NCBI RefSeq assembly: GCF_964355755.1
Contig: NC_092675.1
Coordinates: forward strand, 10,491,312 to 10,555,311
Direction: 5' to 3'
DNA length: 64,000 nt
From: Antedon mediterranea
Taxonomy: Eukaryota; Echinodermata; Crinoidea; Comatulida; Antedonidae
The first letter of the stretch is position 1. Each line of letters begins with the position of its first letter. The position numbers were made by a program, and so were the translations under genes. The notes below the pieces were generated by a model, which saw nothing but the letters and a program-made list of their open reading frames with translations, searched no databases and was not told where the DNA came from. Of this stretch, positions 45,080 to 57,289 are shown one piece after another.

Positions 45080-48000
45080 TGCAGCGCCCATGTGGCGGCT
45101 CTATATTGCTCTGTGCATAACAACTTCGTATCTGTTTGCAGATGGTTTTTTTCATCAAATAAGTTTTACTGGATGCTGGAATAGCAAATATTCACAAATT
45201 TCTTATGTGGAAATAATCGTATCTTGGAGTAAATCGCAGTTGTTTTTCTTGTTGTTTCCTGAAGTTCAGCTAGGCCCTGCTTGTGCCTTTATTGTTTTAA
45301 TTCAAACTCATCACTGCCCAAGAACAATGGTCTACTAGCATCAGTGGGAAGCTAGCCCTGTACTTTCAATCTGACTGTGCATATTGTTATGTAAATGACC
45401 TTGTACACCTCATGCTTGAAGATCTGCTGTTGTCATGCTAATTAGCTATAGCTCTGAGTTTCTTCATGGTTTACAGGGCTGTGTAACCAACAACAATAAC
45501 AGTTGTGAACTTCTTGAAGAATCTTGCTTAATTATACAATCTTTTAAGTTGAACTCCAGTAGCTGTAGTATCCACCTATTACCAAGGAGGCCAAAAAGAA
45601 AAACCAGGCGTGGTACAAGAGCTGGGCGTGACAAACACACTAAAAACAATCTATCATTTCTGGACTTATCATCAAACTCTCTCTTATCTAAAAACAATAT
45701 TAAATTTTGCAGTATTAATACAAGATCCGTTCGGAACAAAACAACAGAATTTGTGGATTTCGTTATCGAACATAATCTGGATGTTGTTGCCCTTTCGGAA
45801 ACGTGGCTTAAACCAGAAGACACATCAGTTATAGGAAATATTACACCCAACGGATACTCTCTCAAACATGCTCCCCGTGCTGGTACTAAAAGAGGTGGTA
45901 GAGTTGCACTTCTTTACAAGGAAAGCATAGCGGTTAAATGTTATGACACGGGATTATTACCAAAATCATTTGAACTGCTAAATGTGGAAATAGTCAGCAA
46001 TGCATCCTCAGTTTTCCTCGTAGCAGTATATCGTCCTCAAAGCAAATCAACGGGTTGCAGTCTAAATGTTTTCACTGAAGAATTCTCAACTGTGGTTGAT
46101 CACTATGTATTGAAGCCGGCTCCCATACTATTCGTTGGAGACTTTAACATCCATGTGGATATGCCAAATGATGCAGATGCAATTCATTTTCGGAATCTAC
46201 TTGTAGCAAGCAGTCTTCAACAGCATGTGTCTACACCTACACACCGACATGGTCATACATTAGACTTGCTGATCACTCGTTCATCTGATCCTCCTGTTTT
46301 CTCAAACCTTAATGTCATTGATGGTATATCAGATCACTATGCAATCACATGTAATCTCCTTATCAAGAAGCCACCCGTAATCACTAAATCCATCGAAACT
46401 CGTCATTGGAATGCTATAAATTTTGAGACATTATGTAAAGATATCACACAGTCTGATCTCGGAACTTCGCTCTCAAATCTTGATTTATCAAGTAAAGTAC
46501 GACTATATGTCACCACTTTGAGTGAACTTCTTGACAAACACGCACCACCGAAAAAGAGAACAGTAAAGGTCCGACCAAACACTAGTTGGTATAACAGTGA
46601 CATCTATGCTGAGAAAAGAACAAAGCGTAAGCTTGAAAAGAAATGGAGAATCTCTCATCTGGAAATAGATCGTCAAGCTTACATTGCACAGAAGAGGAAT
46701 GTAAATTCCATGGTAAGAAAGGCAAAGGCCAACTACTACATTGGCTTGTGTGAAGAACATGCAGCAGATCAGAAAGGACTTTTTAAAATTGTTAACCAAT
46801 TCCTTCATCATCGCCAGGTATCACCTCTCCCAGATAGTCTTTCTGACTTAGATCTTGCGAACAGGTTCTGTCAGTTTTTCACAGACAAGATCAAGATCAT
46901 CAGAGACGACTTCAAGATTGATGACATGTCATTTAATGAGCCTGTGACAGCTGTTCATCAGCATCTCACAACATTTACACCAGCATCTCAAGATGAGATC
47001 CGCAACATTCTGATGAAATCACCAACAAAATCATGCAGGTTAGATCCAGTTCCTACTTCTATACTGAAGAAGTGTATAGACGCAGTCGTTCCAATAATAA
47101 CGGAAATCATTAACCATTCTCTTAATACCGGCATAGTGCCAGATGAACTGAAAATTGCTCACGTTCGTCCTTTAATAAAAAAGCAAAACTTGGATCATAA
47201 CACGCTGAAAAATTACCGCCCGGTGTCGAATCTTTCTTTTCTTGGAAAGACTCTGGAGCGTGTAGTGACATCACGCATTACTCCATATCTTCAAAAGCAT
47301 AATTTAAATGAGAATTACCAGTCGGCATATCGTGCATGTCATAGCACGGAGAGTTCCCTTTTAAAGGTACAGAATGATTTGTTACAAGGAATGAATGATG
47401 GGAAAATAACGCTATTGGTGTTGTTGGATTTGTCAGCAGCGTTTGATACAGTTGATCACCAAAGACTGATAACCCGTCTGAGAAATCGCATTGGCATAAA
47501 TGGTGTTGCTCTTAACTGGTTCCAGTCATATCTTACAGGAAGACGTCAGCTAGTCTGTATCAATGATGCATTCTCAGATGAAGCTTGCCTGGAATATGGT
47601 GTACCACAGGGGTCAGTAATTGGGCCTGGCCAGTTTTCCATTTATACGCTTCCCCTTGGTGACATTATTCGCAAACACAGTCTACATTTCCATTTCTATG
47701 CAGATGATACACAGATTTATGTGTCAGTAAATCCAGTGCAAAGGGATGTTGCTGCAGCAATCAGTAAGATGGAAGCCTGTATAGGAGATGTTCGCAATTG
47801 AATGACAACAAATTACCTAAAGTTGAATGATGGAAAGACAGAGTTTATTATCGTCGGGTCTAAATGTAACATCTCCAAAATCAACATCACACATATCAGA
47901 ATCGGAAACTCTAACATCGCTCCCTCATCGGTGGTCCGGAATCTGGGAATCATGCTGGATAGTAATCTCACTATGGAAGCACAAATAACAACTGTATCCA

Positions 48001-48577
48001 AAGCAGCATGCATATCGATTAGGAACCTTGGTCGTATTCGCGGTAATCTTAACAAGAAAACAGCTGAATTGATTGTACACTCATTTGTCACTTCTAAAAT
48101 TGACATTGGTAATGCCTTGTTGTTTGGCATACCAAAATTTCAAATACAACGTTTGCAGCGCTTGCAAAATATGGCAGCTAGAATTGTAACTTATACAAAA
48201 TCAAACGCTCACATAACTCCTGTCCTGATGGATTTGCATTGGTTGCCTGTTCAACAACGTATTAAGTACAAACTTGCGTTGTTTGTATTCAAGATCCTAA
48301 ATGACAGTGCTCCTGCTTATTTATCTGACCTTGTGGATCGTTACGAATCATCCCGCAGAGGCCTACGATCATTGTCACAAAACCTTCTTCAAGAGCGTAG
48401 AGCGAAAAATCAGCAACAGTTAAATGCTCAACTAGTCTAAACAGTTTCAAGACCAACCTAAAGACGTCGCTATTCGCTGATGTTCTCGCACGTTGTTAAT
48501 GCACAAAGCGCCATGAGCGCCACATGGGTGGAGGATACCGGCGCTATATAAGTTTTCATTTATTATTTATTATTATC
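45080..48577 (+). mobile_element. Near-complete L2/CR1-like LINE
   Basis: The element has a 5' region (45080-45434), an endonuclease-RT ORF (45435-48440 with one internal stop) and a short 3' UTR. It ends in GGCGCTATATAAGT followed by ATT-type simple repeats (to about 48577), a 3' end typical of L2/CR1-type LINEs. A single TGA at 47799-47801 is the only coding lesion I see. The 5' boundary is uncertain; no TSD is recognisable. Confidence 0.85.
45435..48440 (+). pseudogene. L2/CR1-like endonuclease-reverse transcriptase, one in-frame stop
   Basis: One frame of 1001 codons is interrupted only at codon 789 (TGA), where relatives have Trp in the RNW-M context; a TGG to TGA change would explain it. 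A basic N-terminal stretch (RRPKRKTRRGTRAGR, about 51-65) is followed by an APE-type endonuclease (about 90-310: SINTRS, SETW with Glu 122, VGDFN, ISDH). RT follows: YRPVSNLSFLGK (594-605), VLLDLSAAFDTVDH with motif A Asp 665, YGVPQGSVIGPGQF (721-734) and YADD (755-758). After the stop come LKLNDGKTEFIIVGSK, NMAARIVTYTKS, HWLPVQQRIKYKLAL and YLSDLVDRY, typical of the L2/CR1 C-terminus. The first ATG is used; upstream sequence is not LINE-like protein. Confidence 0.9.
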
Positions 48578-49726
48578 CTTAAATATAGTTGTCCCCATAT
48601 AATTGTTGTTAAAATGTTTTATTGAATAATTCATAAAAGTTATTCACTTTAACTAAAATTTGATTTTCAAATTGTGTAGTTAGAAAATGTTGTTTATTTT
48701 CTACAGCAAGTAACTTATTAAAGTTGAAAAGTAGCCAGCTATTCAAAGTATTCATGTATTTTGAGGACAATACATCTTAATTTCATTTGTTAAACACTGT
48801 ATTATTTTGTTTAAAACTAATTTGATTCAATTTGTTTTAGGTTTGGAAAAGGCCATATACAATATGGCTGCAGTCTAGTCGCGTGCTCAAGTTAGTGTTT
48901 ACCGACCGACATAGTGAGCTGTAGAGTCGCGTTGCACGCGACTAAAAATGTTGCCACACTTTTCAAGACGACTGTTTATTGATTAATCGGAACAATGCAA
49001 TTATGATGTATTGCCATTTCATGCAGACTTCTGCAGCACAAGACACTTGTGACGTGTTTTGTATAATGTGTGTGTTATTCAGCCAATATTTATTAGTTAT
49101 TCAATCAAGTTAGTTGAGAAACGTGTTACAAACTGATTAGTATATTACATTTTGGATACTAAACATTGGTACCTGAGGATGTATTTGATGGTTGCTTGGA
49201 TTTTTCCTGAACATTTGATAAAACCCGATTGAATATGATTTTATGTTTTTATAGAAATTAAAGATTAGAAAGAATAGTATTTATAAAATGTTTCTATTGA
49301 TGGATTCTGCGACGTAACACGTAATACTCTACCACCAATTTGTTTTACCGTTGATTCAAATTAGATACTAATTCAACTTCAGTATTTCCATTGAAAATAC
49401 ATCAAATTTCATCTTTATATATTTTGGAATGTTTGTTATGTAAGTTGTTATTCAACTAAACCATTGCTACGTTAATTTAATGGTATCTATATATAAATTT
49501 ACGTAAGGGCAAAATTCGGTAAATCGCGCCTTACTTCTAGAATTTTTACTCGATGGTATATAAAGTTGGTTCGCACTTTCGGTACTGATTTTAACCACCT
49601 GATGTAACCCTGTTTACTAATTAAATTAAGTTAGATAATTAGTTATTGACGATTAAAACGAATTTAGGTTCAACGATTTGCCCCAAATAGGGGTGTTTTC
49701 CGATCGTGGTATACACTGTCTAATGG
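48578..49726. other. AT-rich interval with clustered hairpins, no gene
   Basis: No ORF or repeat boundary is seen. At 48851-48868 and 48876-48944 lie short inverted repeats (GCCATAT/ATATGGC; TAGTCGCGTGC/GCACGCGACTA; GTCGCGT/ACGCGAC), locally more GC-rich than the surroundings. Confidence 0.5.
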
Positions 49727-50789
49727 ATGTCCATCTTGAAAAATACCCGCCACAAAAATGCGAAGAGGCTTCGCATTTTCCTATCTCCTCCTACGATAAT
49801 TGTTTTTAATAGCTGAAAACCGGTTGAACAGTTCGAGTACAGCATCATAATGTTGAAGACAGGCCGATTTTCTTTAAAAAATACTATTTTGATACATTTA
49901 ATATACGTTTTTACAAATGCATTGATTTGTGATGAATGGAACATTCCAAATTATTTGGTTTAACCATAGAGGTATAGATTTAGATTTATGGGCCCCCTTG
50001 GAGAATAAACATAAATAGTATTGCAATGCTGTACAATACTGTTAAGGTATTAACAACTTTTGATGGCAATTTGAATCGCAAATTTCTTACTGTGAGTGTT
50101 GGTACTGTTAGATGTATAGTAATATAAAAATATATACAAATAAACTTTATTACTGTGAGTGTGGGTAGGCCCTACTGTTAGATTATAAACATATAATATA
50201 CAAATAAATAAACGTTATTACTGACAGTTGCTTCTCAACGTTTGTATTAATTAATAATTTAAAAATATATAAACGTCGTAGTGGTGTATCGTTACATGTA
50301 CTTTACTATTTCAATCGACTATGACAGTGAGAGTTTTAACAAAGTACCGTATTAAATCGTAAATGTTTTACTGTATTTAGTGGTATATTATTTATAGGCC
50401 TATAAAACATTAAAAACAATATTTCGTTACTGAGTGGATAAGAATATATTTTAAAATGTTTCCTCTTTGTACCTATCTTCTTCCCCCATCCCTCAACCCT
50501 TAATGTTACATACAAAACACAAATTGGGTTTGTTTAAATGAGTCCAAATAAAAAAATTTGACTCATTTTGTTTCTCTCTCGGAAGTAATTCCCAGGGTGC
50601 TAATTTTGGTTGACTACATAAATCATTGTGTATATTTATTCGTTTCTGTAAACGACAATATGTATTATAGTCCTGCGGTACGTACATTTGAAATCTCCAT
50701 TTTTTTCTCGCTGGAAATACTGTGTATTCGAGAACCATCTGTGGGCACGACCTAGATGGTACGCGAGCGAAGCGAGCGTGCCATCTAGT
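49727..50789 (+). repeat. Interspersed repeat unit U, copy 2 (uninterrupted)
   Basis: This 1063-bp copy matches 1650-3370 plus 8037-8110. A perfect hairpin near its left end (AATGCGAAG/CTTCGCATT, about 49758-49780) and an imperfect one at its right end (CTAGATGGTACGC/GCGTGCCATCTAG) bracket it. It has no coding capacity. Its value is as the empty site for the retrocopy (2397) and the hAT-like element (3371) in copy 1. Confidence 0.8.
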
Positions 50790-51435
50790 GTTGATAATTT
50801 GTTGAATCAACCTTGATCTGTATACGTTGATTAAATGTTGTAAGTTTTACATTGAATTCATGTTACTATTTCTACCTTGAATTTAGTTGATTATTCTACA
50901 ATGGATCAACGTTGATATTTTGGTTGATTTAAACTTTATTTCAACAATTGTTCAACGTTATTTCAACGTTTGCGGATAACATTGAATTAACTATAATATT
51001 TTTTTATTAAATCAACGTCGATAATGCCTATGTTGAATCAACGTTGAAATTTACGTTGATGCAAACTTTCAAATTCAACTAAATTATGAAGTTATTTCAA
51101 CGTTTATAATTCCAATGTTAATAATTTCAACGTTAAATTAACGTTGAAATTTACGTTGATGAAAACTTTCATATTCAACTAAATTATTACGTTGTTTCAA
51201 CGTTAATAATTTCAACATTGAATCAATATTGATAATTTCAACGTTGAATTAACGTTGACATTTTTGTTGATGCAAACTTTCATTTTCAACAATTTTTCGA
51301 CGTGATTTCAACGTTACTTATTTTTACGTTGTTTCAACATTGATAATTTCTATGTTGAATCAACGTTGACATTTTTGTTGATGCAAACTTTCATTTTCAA
51401 CACTTTCCCGACGTAATTTTAACGTTTGCAGATAA
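50790..51435. repeat. Second TTCAACGTTGAA-based tandem array (100-110-bp period)
   Basis: Units share GTTGATGCAAACTTTCA-like blocks at about 51060, 51160, 51272 and 51382 and many AACGTTGA words on both strands. The period and spacer differ from the 20.2-kb array, so it is a related but separate array. Confidence 0.8.
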
Positions 51436-51629
51436 TCATACAGATATTGACTGCTTAGAGGTTAAATATAAGATTTGACATCCCCGAGGAAATGACGTTA
51501 TGTTCGAGGGAATATATATTTCCCGAAGCGCTTGCTGAGGGAAATATGTATTATTAAATTTAAAACCAATGTATTGGCTTAATCACTTTACACCTAAGTA
51601 ACGTGTTCTTCGTTTTCTATCACATTCTT
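51436..51629. other. Short non-coding spacer
   Basis: It contains a GAGGGAATATATATTTCCC-like inverted stretch (about 51508-51526) and nothing else recognised. Confidence 0.4.
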
Positions 51630-52955
51630 ACATAGTTCTGTAATATTTTCGGGTGACTTCAACTGTCATATGAACAGCAGCAATGACCCGGATAAAATAA
51701 AATTCGACGATGTGTTTAAATCTTGATCAACACGTGTCTTGCCCCACACATCGATCGGGAAATACTCTTTATTTGCTAATAACGAGGGGTAATGACACTC
51801 TTTGTGTAACCAAGCCCGCTTCAAATTTTTACATCAGTGACCATTGTTTTGTAGAGACTATTTTATCGAGACCAAAACCGAAATGTACCCGTCCAAAGAA
51901 AAACTTTAGAAAGATAAATAAAATAGATCACAGGAACTTAGATGAAGCTTTGTCTCAAGTAGTTATATCATCAACGAATATCGACGATTTGGCAATTCAC
52001 TACAACACTCGACTACTTGCTGTTCTGGATAAGCATGCTCCTATTCTTGAGAAAACTACCACTGTCAGAGGATCGTTACCTTGGTTTGATGACGAGGCTA
52101 ATGTGTTGAAGAAGTAAGTTCGTTGTGTTGAGAAGACCCTACGGAAGGCTGCCACCGACGAAAATAGGTCAGCTTACAATGATCTACGCAATTCATACAA
52201 ACGTTATCTTTGTTTAGCCAAGTACGAATTCATTAATGGTGCTATCAAGGAATCTGGCAACAACTCAAAAAAGCTTTACAAGATCGTGTTTGAGCTCATT
52301 GGTAGACATAAAAATAACCCACTTCGACCACATGAAACTGATAAACAGTTAGCAGACGACTTCATATCTTTCTTTATGGGCAAAATAGAGAGAGAATTGA
52401 AACCCTTTTTATTAACAAGAACATTTCAGGAAGTTAGCGTGTAGGAAGTTGATCATATGCGCAAAACCAACAACTTGCTCCACTGACCCCCGTCGACACT
52501 GGTGAAACAGCATCTAGATACACTTCTACCACTTATTACAAGGATGATCAACAACTCGTTGTGTAACGGCGTATTTGCTCATAGAAGAAAAATATCAGTT
52601 ATAAAACCGCTTATAAAAAAAGGGTGTTGAATGTATCCTCAAGAATTAAGGCCAGTAGTAAGCAATCTGTCATTCGTATCCAAGCTGGTTGAACGCGCAT
52701 GCTTGAACCAATTCATGGCTTATGTTGAGAACAACACCTTATTACCGGCGTACCAATCTGCCTATCGGAAAGGTTTTAGCACAGAGACGGCTTTGGTTAA
52801 GTTAACCAATGACGTACTCTGGAATATGGAGCTGCAAAGGGTATGCATAGACTTTTCAGCCGCCTTCGACACGACGAAGTAGCCTACTCCTCGACGTTTT
52901 GTAGAACAAATTCGGAGTGGCCAACGCGGCATTGAACTGGTTTGATACTTACACA
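51630..52955 (+). pseudogene. Decayed L2/CR1-like LINE, endonuclease end to RT motif A
   Basis: Broken frames read FSGDFNCHMNSSND (near 51650), LDQHVSCPTHRSGNTL, ISDHCFVETI (late endonuclease), a linker with PWFDDEANVLKK, then PVVSNLSFVSKLVERACLNQ and VCIDFSAAFDTT (RT motif A, near 52870). Stops or frameshifts occur near 51720, 52118, 52440-52630 and 52880. The RT stops at a NWFDTYTG-like segment (about 52930-52957), where LINE ORF1 sequence of another element begins. The wording resembles the 45-kb LINE but is clearly more diverged. Confidence 0.75.
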
Positions 52956-53442
52956 GGATGAGATAAAGGTTTTAAACACGGAGGTAGAAACGCTCAAATT
53001 TGAGATTGCTAAACTGCACGATGGAGTGAATAAATCGGAGCGCTTCTCAAGAAGGAATAATGTACGTATTGTTGGAATCAAACAAACCCCGAAAGAAAAT
53101 TGTGTTGAAAAAACTGAAGCTTTTCTGTCGCAATATTTTGATTTCCAAACACCACCTAAAATCGAGCGTGCACATCGAGATGGCAAAGGATTTAACGTTA
53201 AGCCACCACATATCTTGGTTAAATTGTTATCGTATACCGATAAGATCACTGTTATGCGACAACGCTCTGATGCATTGAAGGATGTATCAACATACATTAT
53301 TGATGATCTTACCTCTGCAGATTTACTTGAGAAACGAAAGTGGAAAATCGAAGTAAAATTTCTCTATGAAAAAGGTACGAAATTACGTTTCTCGGCGGGA
53401 AAATGGCGCTCAGCAACTGGAGTTGTCTTTACATTCAAGTAA
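52956..53442 (+). pseudogene. LINE ORF1 (L1-type RNA-binding protein), N-terminally truncated
   Basis: The fragment starts in a coiled-coil-like stretch (EIKVLNTEVETLKFEIAKL) and continues with ERFSRRNNVRIVGI, the start of the RRM-like domain of L1 ORF1p. IERAHRDGK, HILVKLLSYTDKI and a C-terminal KWKIEVKFLYEKGTKLRFS domain follow. ORF1p binds element RNA and acts as a nucleic-acid chaperone. The N-terminal part is missing; the remaining frame is open to its natural stop at 53442. Confidence 0.8.
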
Positions 53443-53529
53443 CTGGTCCCAAGCATGAAAGATATACTTTAACACTTAACTTTACGTTTGATTATTATTC
53501 TTAACTTAATTACTTTATGGAACTTAAAA

Positions 53530-55548
53530 AGTTAACTGGAATAATGTTAAAAGGGAGGATATAAACAATTTTAATGAGATAACTGAATCCTTACTTAGTA
53601 ACCTTACTCTCAATTGCGATGGTTTACTTTGTAATGATTCCTCATGTAAAGATGAATGCCATTGCAATGATATTAGTGATTTATATGACAATATTATTGA
53701 GTGTCTGAAAGTCAGTTCTGAGTGGTGTTTTAAGTCGACTAAAAATCAAAAAGTCAATGTTGTCCCTGGGTGGAATAACCGAGTAGCTGGATTTCATAAA
53801 CATGCCCGGGAAGCATTTTTGAAGTGGCGTGGGTTGGGTAAACCCAGATATGGCCACATCTATGAACACATGAAAATCACTAGATCTAATTTCAAAAATG
53901 CCCTCAGAAAGTGTAAATCCAACGAAGAAATGCTAAGGGTGGACTCGATGGCCAAGTCTTTTGACGATAAGGACTATAATAGTTTCTGGGGTAAGGTTAA
54001 GAAATCCAGTTACGCTAATTCCCAGTCTAACATTATTGGTAGTGCTAAGGGGGAAAATGATATTTGTGACCTATGGCGTCAACATTTCTCCGATTTATTT
54101 AATAGTATTGACTCATCTGAGCATAAGACTTTTGTTAATGAAACTCTTGAAAACTGTACAGACGGTGAAATTGATGTTTCACCCCATAATATTAAGCTTT
54201 TAATTGAAAAATTGCCCAATGCTAAAGCAGCGGGATATGATGGTCTATGCAATGAGCATTTCAAATTCGCTTCTGAGCGACTTAGTATTATTTTAAGTGT
54301 ATGTTTTAAGGCTATGTTTGTTCACGGGTTTATTCCAAGTAATCTCACAAAAGTCACGCTTGTGCCGGTAATTAAATCTAAATCAGGGAATATCACTGAT
54401 AAAGGGAATTATCGGCCAATAGCTTTGGCATGTGTAGCTTCTAAACTTCTAGAGTCTGTAATGATACAACATTGTGGTAATTCACTGGACTCCCATGACA
54501 ACCAGTTTGCCTTCAAATCTGGTCACTCAACCGAATTGTGTATATTTGCTCTTAAACAGATTATCGAGCATTACAACAATCATGGTAGCCCTGTTTATTG
54601 CTGTTTCTTGGACGCTAGCAAAGCCTTTGATAAAGTGAACCACTGGACACTTTTCAAGACCCTAATTGACAGGGGTACCCCTTCACCTGTAGTTAAGATA
54701 CTGAGGTCATTGTATAGGAATCAGGAATTTGTTGTCAGGTGGGGAAGTTCCGTTTCCGATTCTTTCACTGTTCGTAATGGGGTTCGCCAGGGAGGCGTTA
54801 TGTCCCTTCTTCTTTACAATGTGTACACTGATCCGTTAACTGTTGAACTGACTAAGTCAAAAGAAGGTTGTGAAATTAACAGTCTTAAACTGAATTGCCT
54901 AAGCTTTGCCGATGACTTGGTCCTTTTGGCTCCGTCAGTGACTGGCTTACAAAGCCTAATTGGACTCTGTGAAGGTTTTTCTAGTGACCATGATATTACT
55001 TTTAATGAAACCAAATCCAAATGCTTGCTATTTTGCCCGAAAGTCCGCAACCTCTTGAGGTGTTCCACATATTACCTTAAACGGGGCACCTCTAATCGTT
55101 GATAATTCAATAACCTATCTTGGTCATGTGATCAGTAATAACCTGAGTGATGAAAGTGACATCAAACGTCAATATCGATCTATTTGCATTAGGGCCAACT
55201 CTCTAAATAGAAAGTTTGGAAAATGTTCTACTAAGACTAAATGTTATCTACTGTGTCAGCATGTACTGTTCAACCTTATGGTGTAGATATAATAAGAGCA
55301 CTCTGAGATCACTGAAAGTATGTTATAACAATGCCTTACGTTTGCTGCTGAAGCAGCCTAGACATTGTAGTGCAAGCATGATGTTTGTCTTAAATGACGT
55401 CCCATCCTTTGATGAGTTCATTAGAAAATCTGGTTTTAGTTTTAAAAATCGTGTGAACGCAAGTAGTAATTCCTTGATCATGGCCATTAATCGCCACGTT
55501 CTTAATGTGTCAAGAATGCACATACAATGGAATGCTTTGTTGCATTGA
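53530..55548 (+). pseudogene. LINE reverse transcriptase and C-terminal region (no endonuclease)
   Basis: The frame is open from about 53700 to 55102. RT motifs: GNYRPIALACVASKLLE, FLDASKAFDKVNHW (motif A), RNGVRQGGVMSLLLYNVYTD (motif B) and LSFADDLVLLAPS (motif C, catalytic FADD intact). A frameshift near 55060 moves the frame to DNSITYLGHVISNNLSDESD, and another near 55240 to LWCRYNKSTLRSLKVCYNNA and the C-terminus at 55548. The motif B Pro of the usual GGVLSP is Leu (GVMSLL). The GVRQGG wording marks a lineage different from the other LINEs here; the clade is not certain. Confidence 0.8.
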
Positions 55549-55690
55549 CTTTATATATTTACATATCTTTGTTTTTGTTCTATGAGCTGTTAGATTAAGA
55601 TTTTTTTTTCTCTCTTTTGCTATGGATAAAATATTATGTCACCATGATATTCCGAAATAAAAAGATAAATGAAATGAAATTAATCTCTTG

Positions 55691-56099
55691 TTGTTTTTCC
55701 TGTGTCCTAAACCGGAACCAGAATTTTTTTGTCACGGCGACACTAAACTATTTTTATTATTGTGTTTTAGCATTCTTTAGTTTGCATACATTCCATTGCC
55801 TCCTCTCCAGGACTCAATTGCATTGCAATAGATAATATCATAATACTGTTAACACTATGATAGTATTATACTATATATTCCTATTTCTTACTACTGAATA
55901 TTGATACTATGTTGTATTACTTGAATAGTTTTGCATCACTTATTATTGTATATAACAGAGTTACTTTTTATTTATATATTATTATTATTATTAAACCTAT
56001 GATGGATTATGTTAAAATGAGATTTATCCCGCACCTTCCCTTATTCACTATGGTAGTCTGGTTTATTTAAATACAGTACTATATCGTTATGTTAATAAA
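55691..56099. other. AT-rich spacer, nothing supported
   Basis: It contains ATT-type simple sequence near 55975-55995 and no conserved ORF. The last part may be the 5' UTR of the following LINE. Confidence 0.5.
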
Positions 56100-56107
56100 C
56101 TGTATTC

Positions 56108-57283
56108 ATGAATTGTTTTATCTGCAGTAGATTGGCTAATAATAATGTATTAAGCTGTATCAATTGTAGTCATGTTTCACACATACGATGTTGTAATAAT
56201 GATGATAACTGGATTTGCTTTGATTGTTTAGGTAATTTACTTCCTTTTAACATGATAATAGATGATGATGAATTTAGACATGACCTTAAATATTTTTGTA
56301 AAGACCAGAAGATCAATTATGATAGACTACAATCATTAATCTTGGATCCCTTTGATATTTCTTTTAATAATTATGTTGATGATAATACACTGCATCCTGA
56401 ACATAATGACAAATGTAACTATGATTTTATTGACACTTTTAATTCTAAAATTACCAATTTAACCCCTTCATTTAGCATTTTTAGCATGAATTCACTCAGT
56501 CTTGCCAATCACTTTAATGACATTACTGATCTATTAAGTGTTTTAAATCATAATTTTTCTGCCTTTTGTTTTACTAAAACTGATTTCATGTTTTATGATA
56601 TTGCAGGAATTACTCTTTTGCATTCCTCAAGAACTAGCGGAGCGGGAGGTGGTGTTGCCATATATTTGAACCAGAGTGTACAGTATACCCTACGCAATGA
56701 CCTTTCTAGTATTATTTCTCCTAATTCTGAATCTTTCTTCATTGAAATTAATTCTGAACCTAAGAATATTATTTTAGGTGTAATTTATCGTTTACCTGAA
56801 TTATCTTTAGTATCTTTCAATCATTCCATTACATTACTTTTAGATACAATAAACAACGAAAACAAAACGACTTACATTGCTGGAGACTTTAATATTGATT
56901 TGCTGAAATGTAACACTCATAAACAATCCTCCGAGTTTTTAAGTAATATGTTTAAATTTAATTTGTATACTTTAGTACACAGACCCACTAGAATAACAAC
57001 CAAAACCGCTATCCTTATCGATAACATTTTTACTAATAATATTCAAGACAAAATTTCACCTGGAATATTGTATTCCGGTATTTCAGATCATTTTCCTGTT
57101 TATTCTATTATTCATTCCTCTGTTCTTTTTCAACCAAATAATATTTTGAAACATATTTTGTCTAAAAAATTAATGACCGTAATATTTCATCTCTTTCTAA
57201 TAATCTTCTTTCCACTGATTGGTCTGATGTTTACAACACCAATAATCCCAATGATGCATACAATTTATTTAACAAATTTCTAA
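56108..57283 (+). pseudogene. CR1-like LINE: PHD-like finger and endonuclease
   Basis: Residues 1-45 hold a Cys/His pattern (CFICSRL, CINCSHVSHIRC, WICFDC) like the PHD-type finger found in some CR1 proteins, followed by LPFN. The endonuclease (about 115-335) has FSMNSLS, FCFTKTD where relatives have TETW, GAGGGVAIYLNQ, IAGDFNID (about 258) and GISDHFPVYS. The expected catalytic Glu in the TETW box appears as Asp or Lys (TKTDF), a likely inactivating change. The frame is lost near 57165, and the remaining ~35 residues are out-of-frame sequence. Confidence 0.75.
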
Positions 57284-57289
57284 AATATA

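Larger units (their letters stand above)
52956..55690 (+). mobile_element. LINE with ORF1 joined to RT (endonuclease missing)
   Basis: An L1-type ORF1 fragment (to 53442) is followed within about 80-100 bp by the region that normally lies between endonuclease and RT. The endonuclease domain is absent, so an internal deletion is likely. The RT and C-terminal region run to about 55548 with a few frameshifts. A 3' UTR ending in AAATAAAAAGATAAATG and GAAAT-type simple sequence (about 55690) closes it. Confidence 0.75.

Noticed and set aside
45090-45338. 82-codon ORF with a hydrophobic start upstream of the L2-like LINE
   Set aside because: It lies in the presumed 5' UTR of the LINE, has no ORF1 features and a short hydrophobic stretch alone is weak evidence.
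54079-55523. Minus-strand ORFs overlapping the LINE RT
   Set aside because: Shadows of the plus-strand RT, which has a clear motif series.
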